Below, in pieces: positions 8,330-16,324 of a stretch of 25,423 nt of DNA. The notes beneath the pieces were generated by a model. That model ran no database searches and was not told where the DNA came from. It saw only the letters and a list, made by a program, of their open reading frames with translations. Location: positions 1 through 25,423 of the forward strand of contig JBCDIQ010000031.1 of assembly GCA_039024295.1 (NCBI GenBank), read 5' to 3'. Position numbers and translations under genes: made by a program. Position 1 is the stretch's first letter. Every line of letters begins with the position of its first letter. This DNA is from JBCDIQ01 sp039024295 (GTDB taxonomy: Bacteria > Bacteroidota > Bacteroidia > J057).

Positions 8330-11300
8330 TATAAGGGGGCAGTCCAGTTCAACTTTGGTTCCTTTGCCGCTGGACAAGATGCTGAGCGAGGCATCAATTT
8401 TCTGGGCACGGCTACGCAAATTAGGAAGCCCATTGCCCCTTAGGTCAGCTTCTGTATTGAACCCCTTTCCGTTATCTGAAAACTCAATGTGTAAGTTGTG
8501 TAGGCCATGGGTAACCGTCAACTTTGCCTGGGAGGCACTTGCGTGTTTAAGGCTGTTGTTCATTGACTCTTTAAAAATCAGCATAATGTGCCGCTTTTGA
8601 TCCATTTCTAACTGAAAATGCTTGAGGTTCGGGCGAATGCCTTCTGCATGAAATTCCACGCCTGTTTTATCAAAAAGCTCATCGCCAAAATCCCTCAACA
8701 GAAGCATCAGGTCGTAAACGGAATCTTTGCTCGGATCAAGTACCCACAGCAGGTCCTTCATGCCGTAGTACAAGCTGTTTGCATGGCTGATAATTTTGTC
8801 TAATTGGGAGCTGGCATCATCATTATTTTCCAGTTTCTTTTTGGCAATTTCTCCGAATAGAGAAATTACTGTAAGCTTATGACCCAGTTCATCATGAAAG
8901 TCAGCTGCTGCATTTTTTCTGACGCGTTCCAGGTCTGTCATCCTGTGCACCTTTGCCCGAATCCGGTATTGATGAATGCCTAGCAACGTAAGTGCTACAA
9001 TGGCAGCGATCAAGGCAAAAAACCAGAGGGTTTGCCAGAAAGGGGGCTGAATGGTGATCCTTAAGGCATCTCCCTGCTCACTCCAGATGCCATCGGCATT
9101 GGAAGCAATGACCTGTAAGGTGTAATCACCAGGTGGCAGGTTGGTGAAATTTACCTGGCGGGTAAAGCCACAAGAAATATAATTTCTGTGAAGCCCTTCC
9201 AGCCTGTATGCATACTGGTGGCTTTCTGGATTCAAATAATTGAGGCCGTTGAAGTTTACCGTGAAGGAATTCTCTCTATAAGGAAGGGTAAGGCCAGATT
9301 GATTAAGGGTGCGAACTGGCTGGCCCGGTAACGCATAGGAGGTAATGAGAACTTTGGGGGGAATGGTATCCAGGCTTACCTCATTTGGATAAAACCGGGT
9401 ATAACCATTGGTTCCTCCAAAAAACATTTGTCCATCTTTGGCCTTGAAATATGCCTGGCTGTTAAATTCATTTCCCTGTAATCCATCTTGAGAATCGAAG
9501 TTCGTGAAGGTCTTCTTGATAAGGTCAAATCGAGATATGCCATTGTTGGTACTCATCCACAATGCGTTTCCGGCATCTTCAAACAGGATTCCATATACCC
9601 GGTTATTGGCCAAGCCATCTTTTTCTGTGTAAGCATGAAAGCGGATGTCCCCATTCTGTTCTTCTACCTGGATTAACCCGTTGAATGTTCCCAGCCAAAT
9701 GGTCCCATCCTGACCTTCATTGATACACAGGATGGCATCATTCCTAATGCTCTTAGGATCTTTCGAGTCATGCTTGAAAAATGAGGGACTTAAATTTTGC
9801 AGTTCATTCCAGGGGTCATTTGTCGGTGGGTAGCACAATAATCCAGCCGAGCTGCCCACCCATAATCGGTTTCGGCTGTCTTGAAAAAGGGTATACAACT
9901 GAATTGAGGGGCTGGCATCCGGCAAAATACTGTCAAGTTCAATCGCACAGGACCAAAAGGCTCCGCTTGCTGGATTGCGGGCATTGAATCCCTTTCGGAA
10001 TCCCACATATAACACACTGTCGTTTCCCTGGTGAATGCTGAGAACCGGAGGCTGGTGGCACCTCCCCTTGAAATCTACATGGCTAAACGTCCCTTTTCCT
10101 CCTTCCTTCGGTTCAAACCGATCAAGGCCGCCATATCCACCTATCCAGATCGAACCATCAAAGGCTTCTTCCATGTCGGTGACCGTATTGGCATTATAGC
10201 TAGGATTTTTGCTGCGCTTTCGTTGAAATACCCGATAGGTACCATTGTCTCGAACCAATCCATTGTTGGTGCCCATCCAGATGTCTCCCTTTTGATTCTG
10301 GAGAACAGATCCGATATAATGGGTATTTACCCGGGCGGCAACCAAGGAGTCGGTGAGTAACTCATTTTGGAAAGCACTAGGCCTGAGCAGAAGCTTTTCC
10401 AGGCAGTTGGTAGCATGTCCGATCCAGAGCAAATCCGGGTTCAGGCGGTCAATGTACAATGATCGGATATGGTCCGAGGCAAGCTGAAACCCTGGTCGGG
10501 CCATCTTACCAAATTGCTCCCACTCAGGGAGGTATTGTTGAGTGTTAGGATCAAATATTCTTCTGAATAACCCAGCACCGGTAGTTCCTACCAGTAAATC
10601 TCCTTTACGGGTAAGCCGGATGTCACTCACGTGTAATTCAGGGCGCTTGCCAAGTTGCTCGGTAAAAAATGCCTCCCAGTTACCCATTGAGTTTTGTACC
10701 AATAATCCTTTTGACGTGCCAGCAGCAAGACGGCCTTTCTGGTCATAGGTCAGGCAAAAAAACAGCTGATTCTGGAAAGCCTCAGGGAGGTTGGTAACTT
10801 TGCTGAAAGCCTGTGTCTCCTTGTTGAAAATGTACAAGCCGGTATAAGTACCCACCCAGAGGTGCTCTTCGTCTTTTTCCAATACACAACTCACATAATT
10901 GGCCAAGCCATTGGTCGCATCCTGTACGGGCAAAAAGTGATCAAACTGGAGTACGCGATGGTGGGCCTGCTTATTGGAAACGAGGGTTAATCCCTTGGAT
11001 GTACCAATCCAAATATTGGCGTTTTGATCTTCCAGAAAACAGCTAATGCTGTTGCTAGACAGGCTGGTGCTGTCATCTGAGTCATGAGAAAAAGTAAAAA
11101 AACCTGAGTCAGGCAAAGACATGATGCTGACGCCATTTCTTCGGTGGCCTGCCCAGATTCGATCTTTAGAATCAGCTAATAGACAAGTTACGAGGTTTTC
11201 ACCCAAGGAAGTAGGCTCGAATGGCTCATTCTTGTAGACGGTAAATTCATATCCATTAAAGCGATTCAGGCCGTCTTCGGTTCCCAGCCAAAGTAGGCCT

Positions 11301-11455
11301 TCCTGGTCCTGGGTAATGGCAAAAATGCTACTCTGAGAAAGCCCTCGTTCCAGCCCTATAGCTTCACTTCGGTAAGGTTGTGCACTAGCCTGTGATCCTG
11401 CGAACAGCAGTAGCAGAAAAAACCAATAAAAATGAAGGTGATACCTGTGAATCAT
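8324..11455 (-). CDS. Sensor histidine kinase with periplasmic beta-propeller, Y_Y_Y domain and LytS/NarL-type kinase core
   Basis: A membrane sensor kinase of 1043 residues. A signal/anchor helix (WFFLLLLFAGSQASA) is followed by a long run of Reg_prop propeller blades, seen as recurring pairs such as GLLWLGTEDGLNRF, NIWIGTSKGL, DIWMGTNNGL, TIWLGTFNGL and ALWMSTNNGIS. Next comes a Y_Y_Y-type beta-sandwich (LNPESHQYAYRLEGL, then GDYTLQVIASNADG), one transmembrane helix (LWFFALIAAIVALTLLGI), a HisKA_3 box DFHDELGHKL with His near residue 854, an N box FKESMNNSLKHA and a G box DNGKGF. It lacks the receiver and AraC parts of the hybrid (HTCS) kinases of Bacteroidota, so it should signal to a separate LuxR/NarL-type regulator, none of which is adjacent. 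ATG 11455 is chosen over TTG 11482 because it gives a normal signal sequence. The ligand is unknown. Confidence 0.93.
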   Translation of the reverse strand: MIHRYHLHFYWFFLLLLFAGSQASAQPYRSEAIGLERGLSQSSIFAITQDQEGLLWLGTEDGLNRFNGYEFTVYKNEPFEPTSLGENLVTCLLADSKDRIWAGHRRNGVSIMSLPDSGFFTFSHDSDDSTSLSSNSISCFLEDQNANIWIGTSKGLTLVSNKQAHHRVLQFDHFLPVQDATNGLANYVSCVLEKDEEHLWVGTYTGLYIFNKETQAFSKVTNLPEAFQNQLFFCLTYDQKGRLAAGTSKGLLVQNSMGNWEAFFTEQLGKRPELHVSDIRLTRKGDLLVGTTGAGLFRRIFDPNTQQYLPEWEQFGKMARPGFQLASDHIRSLYIDRLNPDLLWIGHATNCLEKLLLRPSAFQNELLTDSLVAARVNTHYIGSVLQNQKGDIWMGTNNGLVRDNGTYRVFQRKRSKNPSYNANTVTDMEEAFDGSIWIGGYGGLDRFEPKEGGKGTFSHVDFKGRCHQPPVLSIHQGNDSVLYVGFRKGFNARNPASGAFWSCAIELDSILPDASPSIQLYTLFQDSRNRLWVGSSAGLLCYPPTNDPWNELQNLSPSFFKHDSKDPKSIRNDAILCINEGQDGTIWLGTFNGLIQVEEQNGDIRFHAYTEKDGLANNRVYGILFEDAGNALWMSTNNGISRFDLIKKTFTNFDSQDGLQGNEFNSQAYFKAKDGQMFFGGTNGYTRFYPNEVSLDTIPPKVLITSYALPGQPVRTLNQSGLTLPYRENSFTVNFNGLNYLNPESHQYAYRLEGLHRNYISCGFTRQVNFTNLPPGDYTLQVIASNADGIWSEQGDALRITIQPPFWQTLWFFALIAAIVALTLLGIHQYRIRAKVHRMTDLERVRKNAAADFHDELGHKLTVISLFGEIAKKKLENNDDASSQLDKIISHANSLYYGMKDLLWVLDPSKDSVYDLMLLLRDFGDELFDKTGVEFHAEGIRPNLKHFQLEMDQKRHIMLIFKESMNNSLKHASASQAKLTVTHGLHNLHIEFSDNGKGFNTEADLRGNGLPNLRSRAQKIDASLSILSSGKGTKVELDCPLIS

Positions 11456-11499
11456 GTTTCTAAAATAGCCAAAAATCTTCAAGTTGAGCGGAAAAGTAA

Positions 11500-11558
11500 T
11501 CTACCGTAAAATACGTAGTAACCCACTGTTTTTCACAATACTACACAGATATGTAGTA
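11500..11558 (-). promoter_or_regulatory. Kinase promoter region with a heptamer inverted repeat and a degenerate second copy
   Basis: A perfect 7+7 inverted repeat, TACTACA-cagata-TGTAGTA, occupies 11539-11558. GTAGTAACC recurs exactly 38 nt away (11515-11523 and 11553-11561), and a degenerate half-site CTAC (11501-11504) makes a weaker second dyad. On the minus strand a TTG (11538-11536) and a TATTTTAC (11513-11506) are spaced 22 nt, close to the Bacteroidota -33/-7 promoter, giving a leader of about 45 nt before ATG 11455. The perfect dyad sits directly upstream of the TTG. Confidence 0.4.
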
Positions 11559-11641
11559 ACCAATGCCCCTCCAAAAGCATATACTTATTATAGGATTGTG
11601 ATAAAGATTCATGTAATTCAAGCTTTTGGTGCTTTTTCATG

Positions 11642-11665
11642 AGCGCTTGCCTCCCGGCAGGCGCT
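11642..11665 (+). terminator. Orphan terminator-like hairpin upstream of nuoJ
   Basis: 10-bp GC-rich stem with one T-G wobble (AGCGCTTGCC, loop TCCC, GGCAGGCGCT), followed by TTCTGCTTT on the plus strand. No plus-strand gene precedes it, so it is either a leader/attenuator element of the nuo operon, the end of an unseen small RNA, or an intergenic palindromic repeat. Confidence 0.45.
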
Positions 11666-11723
11666 TTCTGCTTTAACACTTTCAGGTATCATATTCCCAT
11701 TTTTACATACCACATCATAATTG

Positions 11724-11731
11724 TAGTTTTG
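11724..11731 (+). promoter_or_regulatory. TAnnTTTG element just upstream of nuoJ
   Basis: TAGTTTTG matches the Bacteroidota -7 consensus exactly but ends only 4 nt before the nuoJ ATG, and there is no clear TTG about 20 nt upstream. If real, the mRNA would be leaderless or nearly so; it may be chance. Confidence 0.25.
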
Positions 11732-11735
11732 CGGT

Positions 11736-12266
11736 ATGTGGTTAGAGCCATCCTACTGGGTTTTCGCATTTTTGACGGCCATGATGCTTGGTGGCTGCGG
11801 TATCATGATCTTTACCCGAAGATTAGTGTTAGCAGGCTTTGGTTTATTCATGGTTTTATTCGCCCTGGCAGGTTATTACGCCATGTTAGAAGCTGCCTTT
11901 TTGGCTGTTTCCCAGGTAATTGTTTACGTAGGGGGAATCTTAGTACTCCTCTTCTTCGGTATTATGCTCACCCAGCGGAGACATAATCGGCCTCCCTCGG
12001 GCGGAACAAACAGAATCCTTCCAGCATTTGCGCTCACCTCCGGGTTCCTTGCAGGGATGATCTATTTCATTCAAACCACCGATTGGGACCAGCTACCCTA
12101 TGTATCTACCGTTCAAAATACCCCGGACATGACCAACACAGCTCATATTGGGGTTAACCTGTTGACTGGATATTTGCTGCCGTTTGAAATCGCCTCCGTA
12201 TTACTACTCATCGCCCTTATAGGAGCTACCTTTATTGCCCGCAACTCTTCAAAAGTACCTTCATGA
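11736..12266 (+). CDS. nuoJ: NADH-quinone oxidoreductase subunit J
   Basis: Membrane subunit of respiratory complex I, lying between the antiporter-like subunits and the quinone site and part of the path that couples redox chemistry to proton pumping. The 176-residue protein has five predicted membrane helices and the NuoJ core in order: FLTAMMLGGCGIMIFTRR, then EAAFLAVSQVIVYVGGILVL (equivalent to the conserved AEFLAxxQVxVYxGAIxVL, with the pi-bulge helix region), and a last helix LPFEIASVLLLIALIGATFI. ATG 11736 gives a standard NuoJ N-terminus about ten residues before the first helix. Its stop overlaps the nuoK start by 4 nt (ATGA), so the two are translationally coupled. It is the first gene of the cluster; nuoA-I are not upstream, where a divergent kinase gene sits. 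Confidence 0.95.
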   Translation: MWLEPSYWVFAFLTAMMLGGCGIMIFTRRLVLAGFGLFMVLFALAGYYAMLEAAFLAVSQVIVYVGGILVLLFFGIMLTQRRHNRPPSGGTNRILPAFALTSGFLAGMIYFIQTTDWDQLPYVSTVQNTPDMTNTAHIGVNLLTGYLLPFEIASVLLLIALIGATFIARNSSKVPS

Positions 12267-12568
12267 TCCCTACCTCATTTTTTCTGATGGCTGGAGCTGT
12301 ACTAATGGCAATAGGATGCTTCCTCGTATTAAGTCGGAAAAATCTCATTATGGCCTTAATGGGGATTGAATTGATGCTAAATGCAAGTAACCTCAATTTT
12401 GTCGCATTTACCCGAAATGATCAAGCCGACCTGGACGGACAAATGGCTGGACTTTTCATCATGGTCCTGGCGGCCGCAGAGATTACTGTAGCCCTCGCCA
12501 TTGTACTGGCCTTGTATAGAAAATATCAATCTGTAGAGTTGGACGATTTTGATCAATTGAAACACTAA
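12263..12568 (+). CDS. nuoK: NADH-quinone oxidoreductase subunit K
   Basis: MrpC-like membrane subunit of complex I that carries two essential buried glutamates. Both are seen: Glu36 in MGIELMLNASNLNF and Glu73 in AAAEITVALAIVLALYR, in the normal three-helix, 101-residue layout. The start overlaps the nuoJ stop (ATGA at 12263-12266). An 85-nt spacer with a small hairpin separates it from nuoL, so it is less tightly coupled downstream than upstream. Confidence 0.96.
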   Translation: MIPTSFFLMAGAVLMAIGCFLVLSRKNLIMALMGIELMLNASNLNFVAFTRNDQADLDGQMAGLFIMVLAAAEITVALAIVLALYRKYQSVELDDFDQLKH

Positions 12569-12571
12569 GGC

Positions 12572-12593
12572 TGCCTGCCAAATCCGGAAGGCA
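12572..12593 (+). other. Intercistronic hairpin between nuoK and nuoL
   Basis: 8-bp stem with one mismatch (TGCCTGCC, loop AAATCC, GGAAGGCA), just past the nuoK stop and without a T-run. It could stabilise or mark processing of the nuoJK part of the transcript. Confidence 0.35.
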
Positions 12594-12653
12594 TAGCCAT
12601 ATACCTGCTAACACATACCCCTTAATCACCTGAATCCTCATTTACCTGACATA

Positions 12654-14636
12654 TTGCCCCTCATAATTGGTCTGTTGCCCTTTCTGCTACTTGGGGTAAT
12701 TGCTGTTGTGGGTAAAAATTTTGCAGATAAGGGAGGTAAGCTGGCGATAGGCGGGCTTGCCCTGGGGGTGATGTTATCGAGCTATCAATTTACCCTCTTG
12801 GGAGAGCAAGCATTAATTTGGGAAACTTCCTGGCTTGAAGTAGGGGAGATCAACCTCACGGTAGGCTGGCAGGTAGATACGCTCACTGGGCTTATGTGTG
12901 TCCTGATTTATGGCATCAGCCTACTGGTTTTTGTCTTCTCCCTGGCATACATGAAAGGTGATCCCTACCTCGTCCGCTACTGGATGTACCTGTGCCTGTT
13001 TGTCGGTGCTATGCTGGGAATTGTGTTGTCAAATAACCTGCTACAGGTATTTGTATTTTGGGAATTGGTGGGGTTCAGTTCCTACCTGCTGATCGGCTTT
13101 TGGTTTGAAAAGGATGCTCCCGCCCGTGCCAGCCAACAAGCCTTCCTCGTGAACAGGGTAGGGGACATCGGATTTTTGCTCGGCATATTTGCCACCTGGT
13201 TGCTGTTTGGTGAGCTGAATATCTCTGAACTAGGCTCAGCAAAGGCTTCTTTTGATCGGATGTCTGAAGCATGGCTGCCTGCTTGTGGAGTCCTCCTTTT
13301 TTTAGGCTGTATTGGAAAATCTGCCCAATTCCCTTTGCAACTCTGGCTCCCGGATGCCATGGAAGGCCCAACACCTGTCTCCTCTTTGATTCATGCGGCT
13401 ACAATGGTGGCTGCCGGGGTCTATTTGCTGGCGCGCATTTCGGTCATCATGACCACCGAGGTGCTGACAGTTGTTGCGGTGGTGGGAACCCTTACTGCGT
13501 TCATGGCTGCGATTGCAGCCACTGTTCAATGGGACATCAAGCGGGTGCTTGCTTATTCAACCATTTCGCAACTGGGCTACATGGTGATGGGCATCGGGGT
13601 TGGGGCATACGAAATGGCCCTCTTCCACCTCTTCACACATGCCTTTTTTAAATGTGCGTTGTTCCTGGCTGCGGGTGCAGTTATTCACCAACTACACGCT
13701 GCGGGTCACGAAGCCGATCCCCAAGACCTGAGAAATATGGGAGGGTTAAGACAAAGCATGTCACGGACTTTTGCCTGCTATTTGCCGCCTGCGCTTGCAC
13801 TGGCAGGACTCCCATTGCTAAGCGGCTTCTTGTCAAAGGATGGAATCTTGCTCGGGGCAGTAGATTGGGCTGAAGCCAATGGGGGTATGCTTGCGTGGTT
13901 GGTGCCCATGGCTGGCTTCATAACAGCTGGACTGACAGCTTATTATGTAGGCCGACATGCCTGGTTAATTTTTGGAGGAAAGTTGAGAACACCCGCTTGG
14001 GCTGGAAAGATATCCGATGCGCCCATTATCATGTTGGGACCGATATTCATCCTTGCAGTTTTTAGCCTGTGGCTTCCTTGGTCCTGGAATCCTTTAGATG
14101 GATCATCTGGGTGGTTTATCGAATTGATCGGGCTTTCTGAACCGGCCCATTCTGATAATCACTGGTGGGTAGGAGGGGTTTCCGTTCTCTTAAGTTTAGG
14201 AGGAATTGCATGGGCGAGTTTGCGGTTTCGACAGGCCGCTCAAAAGTTTGATGCCCCTCAAAATGGGTTTCGCCAATTGGCCTTTACCCATTTCTTCCAA
14301 AAAGAAATGTACCAATATGCGTTTGTAAAGCCTGTGCTTTGGGTAAAAGAAATACTGGCATGGTTTGATCGCCGAATTGTTGATGGAGTGGTGAACGGAA
14401 TAGCATTTATTACCGTGAATAAACATTGGCCTTACAGTTCATTGTCTTTAGTTGCCGCCCGGTTTGATGCTGTTGTGATAGATGGGGTCGTGAATGGCAT
14501 TGCCAAAAGCGCAGCTTCCATGGGGCGCAGGCTCCGTCATATGCAGAGCGGTTACCTACAGGCATACCTGGGAATTGCTATTTTTGTCTTACTCATAATT
14601 ATGCTCATTTTTAATCTCTTCCTACCTAATCCCTAA
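12654..14636 (+). CDS. nuoL: NADH-quinone oxidoreductase subunit L
   Basis: Distal antiporter-like subunit of complex I with the long lateral helix. The 660-residue product begins PLIIGLLPFLLLGVIAVVGK and contains the conserved core FVFWELVGFSSYLLIGFWF (the helix-5 glutamate), GKSAQFPLQLWLPDAMEGPTP with the helix-7 lysine, IHAATMVAAGVYLL and AYSTISQLGYM. No ATG is available in frame near the expected N-terminus, so TTG 12654 is the likely start. The C-terminal part has two related segments, WFDRRIVDGVVNGIA and RFDAVVIDGVVNGIA, followed by a last hydrophobic helix; it is longer than the E. coli protein (613 aa). The final codons (Leu-Pro-Asn-Pro-stop) are written by a heptad repeat array that continues into the spacer before nuoM. 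Confidence 0.95.
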   Translation: MPLIIGLLPFLLLGVIAVVGKNFADKGGKLAIGGLALGVMLSSYQFTLLGEQALIWETSWLEVGEINLTVGWQVDTLTGLMCVLIYGISLLVFVFSLAYMKGDPYLVRYWMYLCLFVGAMLGIVLSNNLLQVFVFWELVGFSSYLLIGFWFEKDAPARASQQAFLVNRVGDIGFLLGIFATWLLFGELNISELGSAKASFDRMSEAWLPACGVLLFLGCIGKSAQFPLQLWLPDAMEGPTPVSSLIHAATMVAAGVYLLARISVIMTTEVLTVVAVVGTLTAFMAAIAATVQWDIKRVLAYSTISQLGYMVMGIGVGAYEMALFHLFTHAFFKCALFLAAGAVIHQLHAAGHEADPQDLRNMGGLRQSMSRTFACYLPPALALAGLPLLSGFLSKDGILLGAVDWAEANGGMLAWLVPMAGFITAGLTAYYVGRHAWLIFGGKLRTPAWAGKISDAPIIMLGPIFILAVFSLWLPWSWNPLDGSSGWFIELIGLSEPAHSDNHWWVGGVSVLLSLGGIAWASLRFRQAAQKFDAPQNGFRQLAFTHFFQKEMYQYAFVKPVLWVKEILAWFDRRIVDGVVNGIAFITVNKHWPYSSLSLVAARFDAVVIDGVVNGIAKSAASMGRRLRHMQSGYLQAYLGIAIFVLLIIMLIFNLFLPNP

Positions 14637-14670
14637 TACCCAATACCCAATACCTAATCCCTATTACCTC
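14622..14670 (+). repeat. Tandem heptad repeat across the nuoL 3' end
   Basis: Seven consecutive 7-bp units of consensus ATACCYA (ATCCCTA and ATACCCA variants) fill the interval without gaps. The first two units code for the last NuoL residues and its stop codon (14634-14636); the rest fills the spacer and ends 8 nt before the nuoM ATG. Confidence 0.85.
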
Positions 14671-14678
14671 AAAAAAGA

Positions 14679-16274
14679 ATGCTTTCATTCCTCATTTTCC
14701 TGCCGATTCCCATCATGTTGGTCATGGCCCTGTTGCCAGGAAAGGCAAATGGCCTCCACCGTTGGCTTGCATTGGGAGCGGTAGTGGGGCAACTGATGCT
14801 GGTGCTGGGAGGCGTGATGTTGAGTTTCTGGACTGAAAGCCTGTTTTCTGATCCCAACCATTTTTTTCTGGTAGAGAAATACGATTGGATTCAGGCAGAT
14901 ATGGGAAGTTTTGGTCGTCTGCATATCGACTACCACCTGGGAATAGATGGAATGGCACTTGTCCTTGTGCTATTAACTGCACTGGTCAATGTATTTGCGG
15001 TTATTTCATCCTGGAATATAAAGCAGAATCCTCGCGCATACTTCATGCTATTTTTGTTGCTGGACCTCTCCCTTTTTGGGGTATTCTGCGCGCTTGATTT
15101 CTTTTTGTTCTACCTCTTTTTTGAGCTGATGCTCCTGCCCATGTTTTTTCTCATCGGACTTTGGGGGGGAGCCAGGAGGGAATATGCAGCCATCAAGTTC
15201 TTCATATACACCCTGCTGGGATCTGTATTTATGCTGTTGGTGATGATTGGGCTGAGCCTCAGTTTTCTGGATCCCGTTGCCAGTGAAGCCTTTGGAAAGT
15301 CTGTTCATACCTTCAACATGCGGCACATGTGGGAAATGACCGAAAATGGGATACTGGTAAATGTGGTTAGCGGGAGCGTATTCAGCATGGAAGGAACGGT
15401 ATTGGGACAAAATGGCCGTATGGTAGCCTTTGTGTTGCTGTTCATTGCATTTGCCATCAAAATACCCGCTGTGCCCGTTCATACCTGGTTGCCAGATGCG
15501 CATGTGGAGGCTCCCACCCCCATCTCTGTGGTGCTTGCAGGTGTATTGCTGAAGGTAGGGGGCTATGGGTTAATTCGAATTTGCTATGGCATTTTCCCGG
15601 AAGCCATGGTTCATTTCTCCTGGTGGATTGGCCTGGTTGGCCTGGTCTCTGTCATTTACGGAGCGTTGGTGGCTATGGCCCAAACAGATTTAAAAGCATT
15701 GGTGGCTTACTCCTCGGTCTCCCATATGGGCTATGTCTTATTGGGAATTGCCAGCCTGGAAGTGATAGGTATTCATGGGGCCATTTTCCAGTTGTTTACC
15801 CATGGCCTGATTTCCTCCATGCTGTTTTTGATCGTAGGTGTGCTTTACGACCGCGTCCATGACCGCCAAATTGCCAACTTCCGAGGGCTTTGGAGCAAAA
15901 TGCCCCGGTACAGCTTCTTTGTGCTGATTGCCTTTTTTGCTTCTTTGGGATTGCCGGGCTTTTGTGCCTTTGTCTCCGAACTCATGGTGTTCATGGGGGC
16001 TTTCACGTCTGAAAGCTACAGTGGAGGCATTCCCCGTTGGATGGCAATGGCTGCAACCTTAGGAATCCTGCTTGGAGCAGTGTATTACCTGCGCACCTAC
16101 CGTCGGATGTTTTTTGGCCGATTTGATGAGCTTGAGGTTTCAGCTTCCTGGTCAGAGAAACTAACAGACCTGAATACCCGTGAATACCTGCTATTGGTGC
16201 CGCTTGCTATTCTTATTGTGCTATTCGGGTTATTTCCTTCTTTGATTGTGGATTTGATTGGGGTGGGGAGGTAG
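14679..16274 (+). CDS. nuoM: NADH-quinone oxidoreductase subunit M
   Basis: Antiporter-like proton-pumping subunit of complex I. The 531-residue product has about fourteen membrane helices. Key charged sites are present: Glu149 in FYLFFELMLLPMFFLIGLWG and Lys261 in IKIPAVPVHTWLPDAHVEAP, followed by ISVVLAGVLLKVGGYGLIR and AYSSVSHMGYVLLG. Length is slightly above the E. coli protein (509 aa), with an extra loop around residues 195-240. ATG 14679 is clear. Downstream the usual nuoN is missing: the next gene, 50 nt away, is on the opposite strand, and the operon ends here. Confidence 0.96.
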   Translation: MLSFLIFLPIPIMLVMALLPGKANGLHRWLALGAVVGQLMLVLGGVMLSFWTESLFSDPNHFFLVEKYDWIQADMGSFGRLHIDYHLGIDGMALVLVLLTALVNVFAVISSWNIKQNPRAYFMLFLLLDLSLFGVFCALDFFLFYLFFELMLLPMFFLIGLWGGARREYAAIKFFIYTLLGSVFMLLVMIGLSLSFLDPVASEAFGKSVHTFNMRHMWEMTENGILVNVVSGSVFSMEGTVLGQNGRMVAFVLLFIAFAIKIPAVPVHTWLPDAHVEAPTPISVVLAGVLLKVGGYGLIRICYGIFPEAMVHFSWWIGLVGLVSVIYGALVAMAQTDLKALVAYSSVSHMGYVLLGIASLEVIGIHGAIFQLFTHGLISSMLFLIVGVLYDRVHDRQIANFRGLWSKMPRYSFFVLIAFFASLGLPGFCAFVSELMVFMGAFTSESYSGGIPRWMAMAATLGILLGAVYYLRTYRRMFFGRFDELEVSASWSEKLTDLNTREYLLLVPLAILIVLFGLFPSLIVDLIGVGR

Positions 16275-16324
16275 TATGCCCCCAAAGGAGCATTTCTGCA
16301 AATCGCTAAAGCGGTTCGAGTGAA

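Noticed and set aside
13271..13651. 126-codon open frame in the +1 shadow of nuoL
   Set aside because: Cys/Gly/His-rich out-of-frame translation of a conserved membrane gene; no independent support.
14622..14670. Heptad array as a CRISPR or telomere-like repeat
   Set aside because: Units are 7 bp with no spacers, and the tract is short, internal and intergenic; it does not meet either definition.
15048..15503. 151-codon open frame opposite nuoM
   Set aside because: Antisense to conserved membrane helices; Gln/His/Lys-rich composition is the complement of hydrophobic codons.
16275..16324. Bidirectional terminator between nuoM and the PLP lyase gene
   Set aside because: Only a 7-bp stem with a mismatch (ATGCCCC/GGAGCAT) and no T-run; too weak to list.
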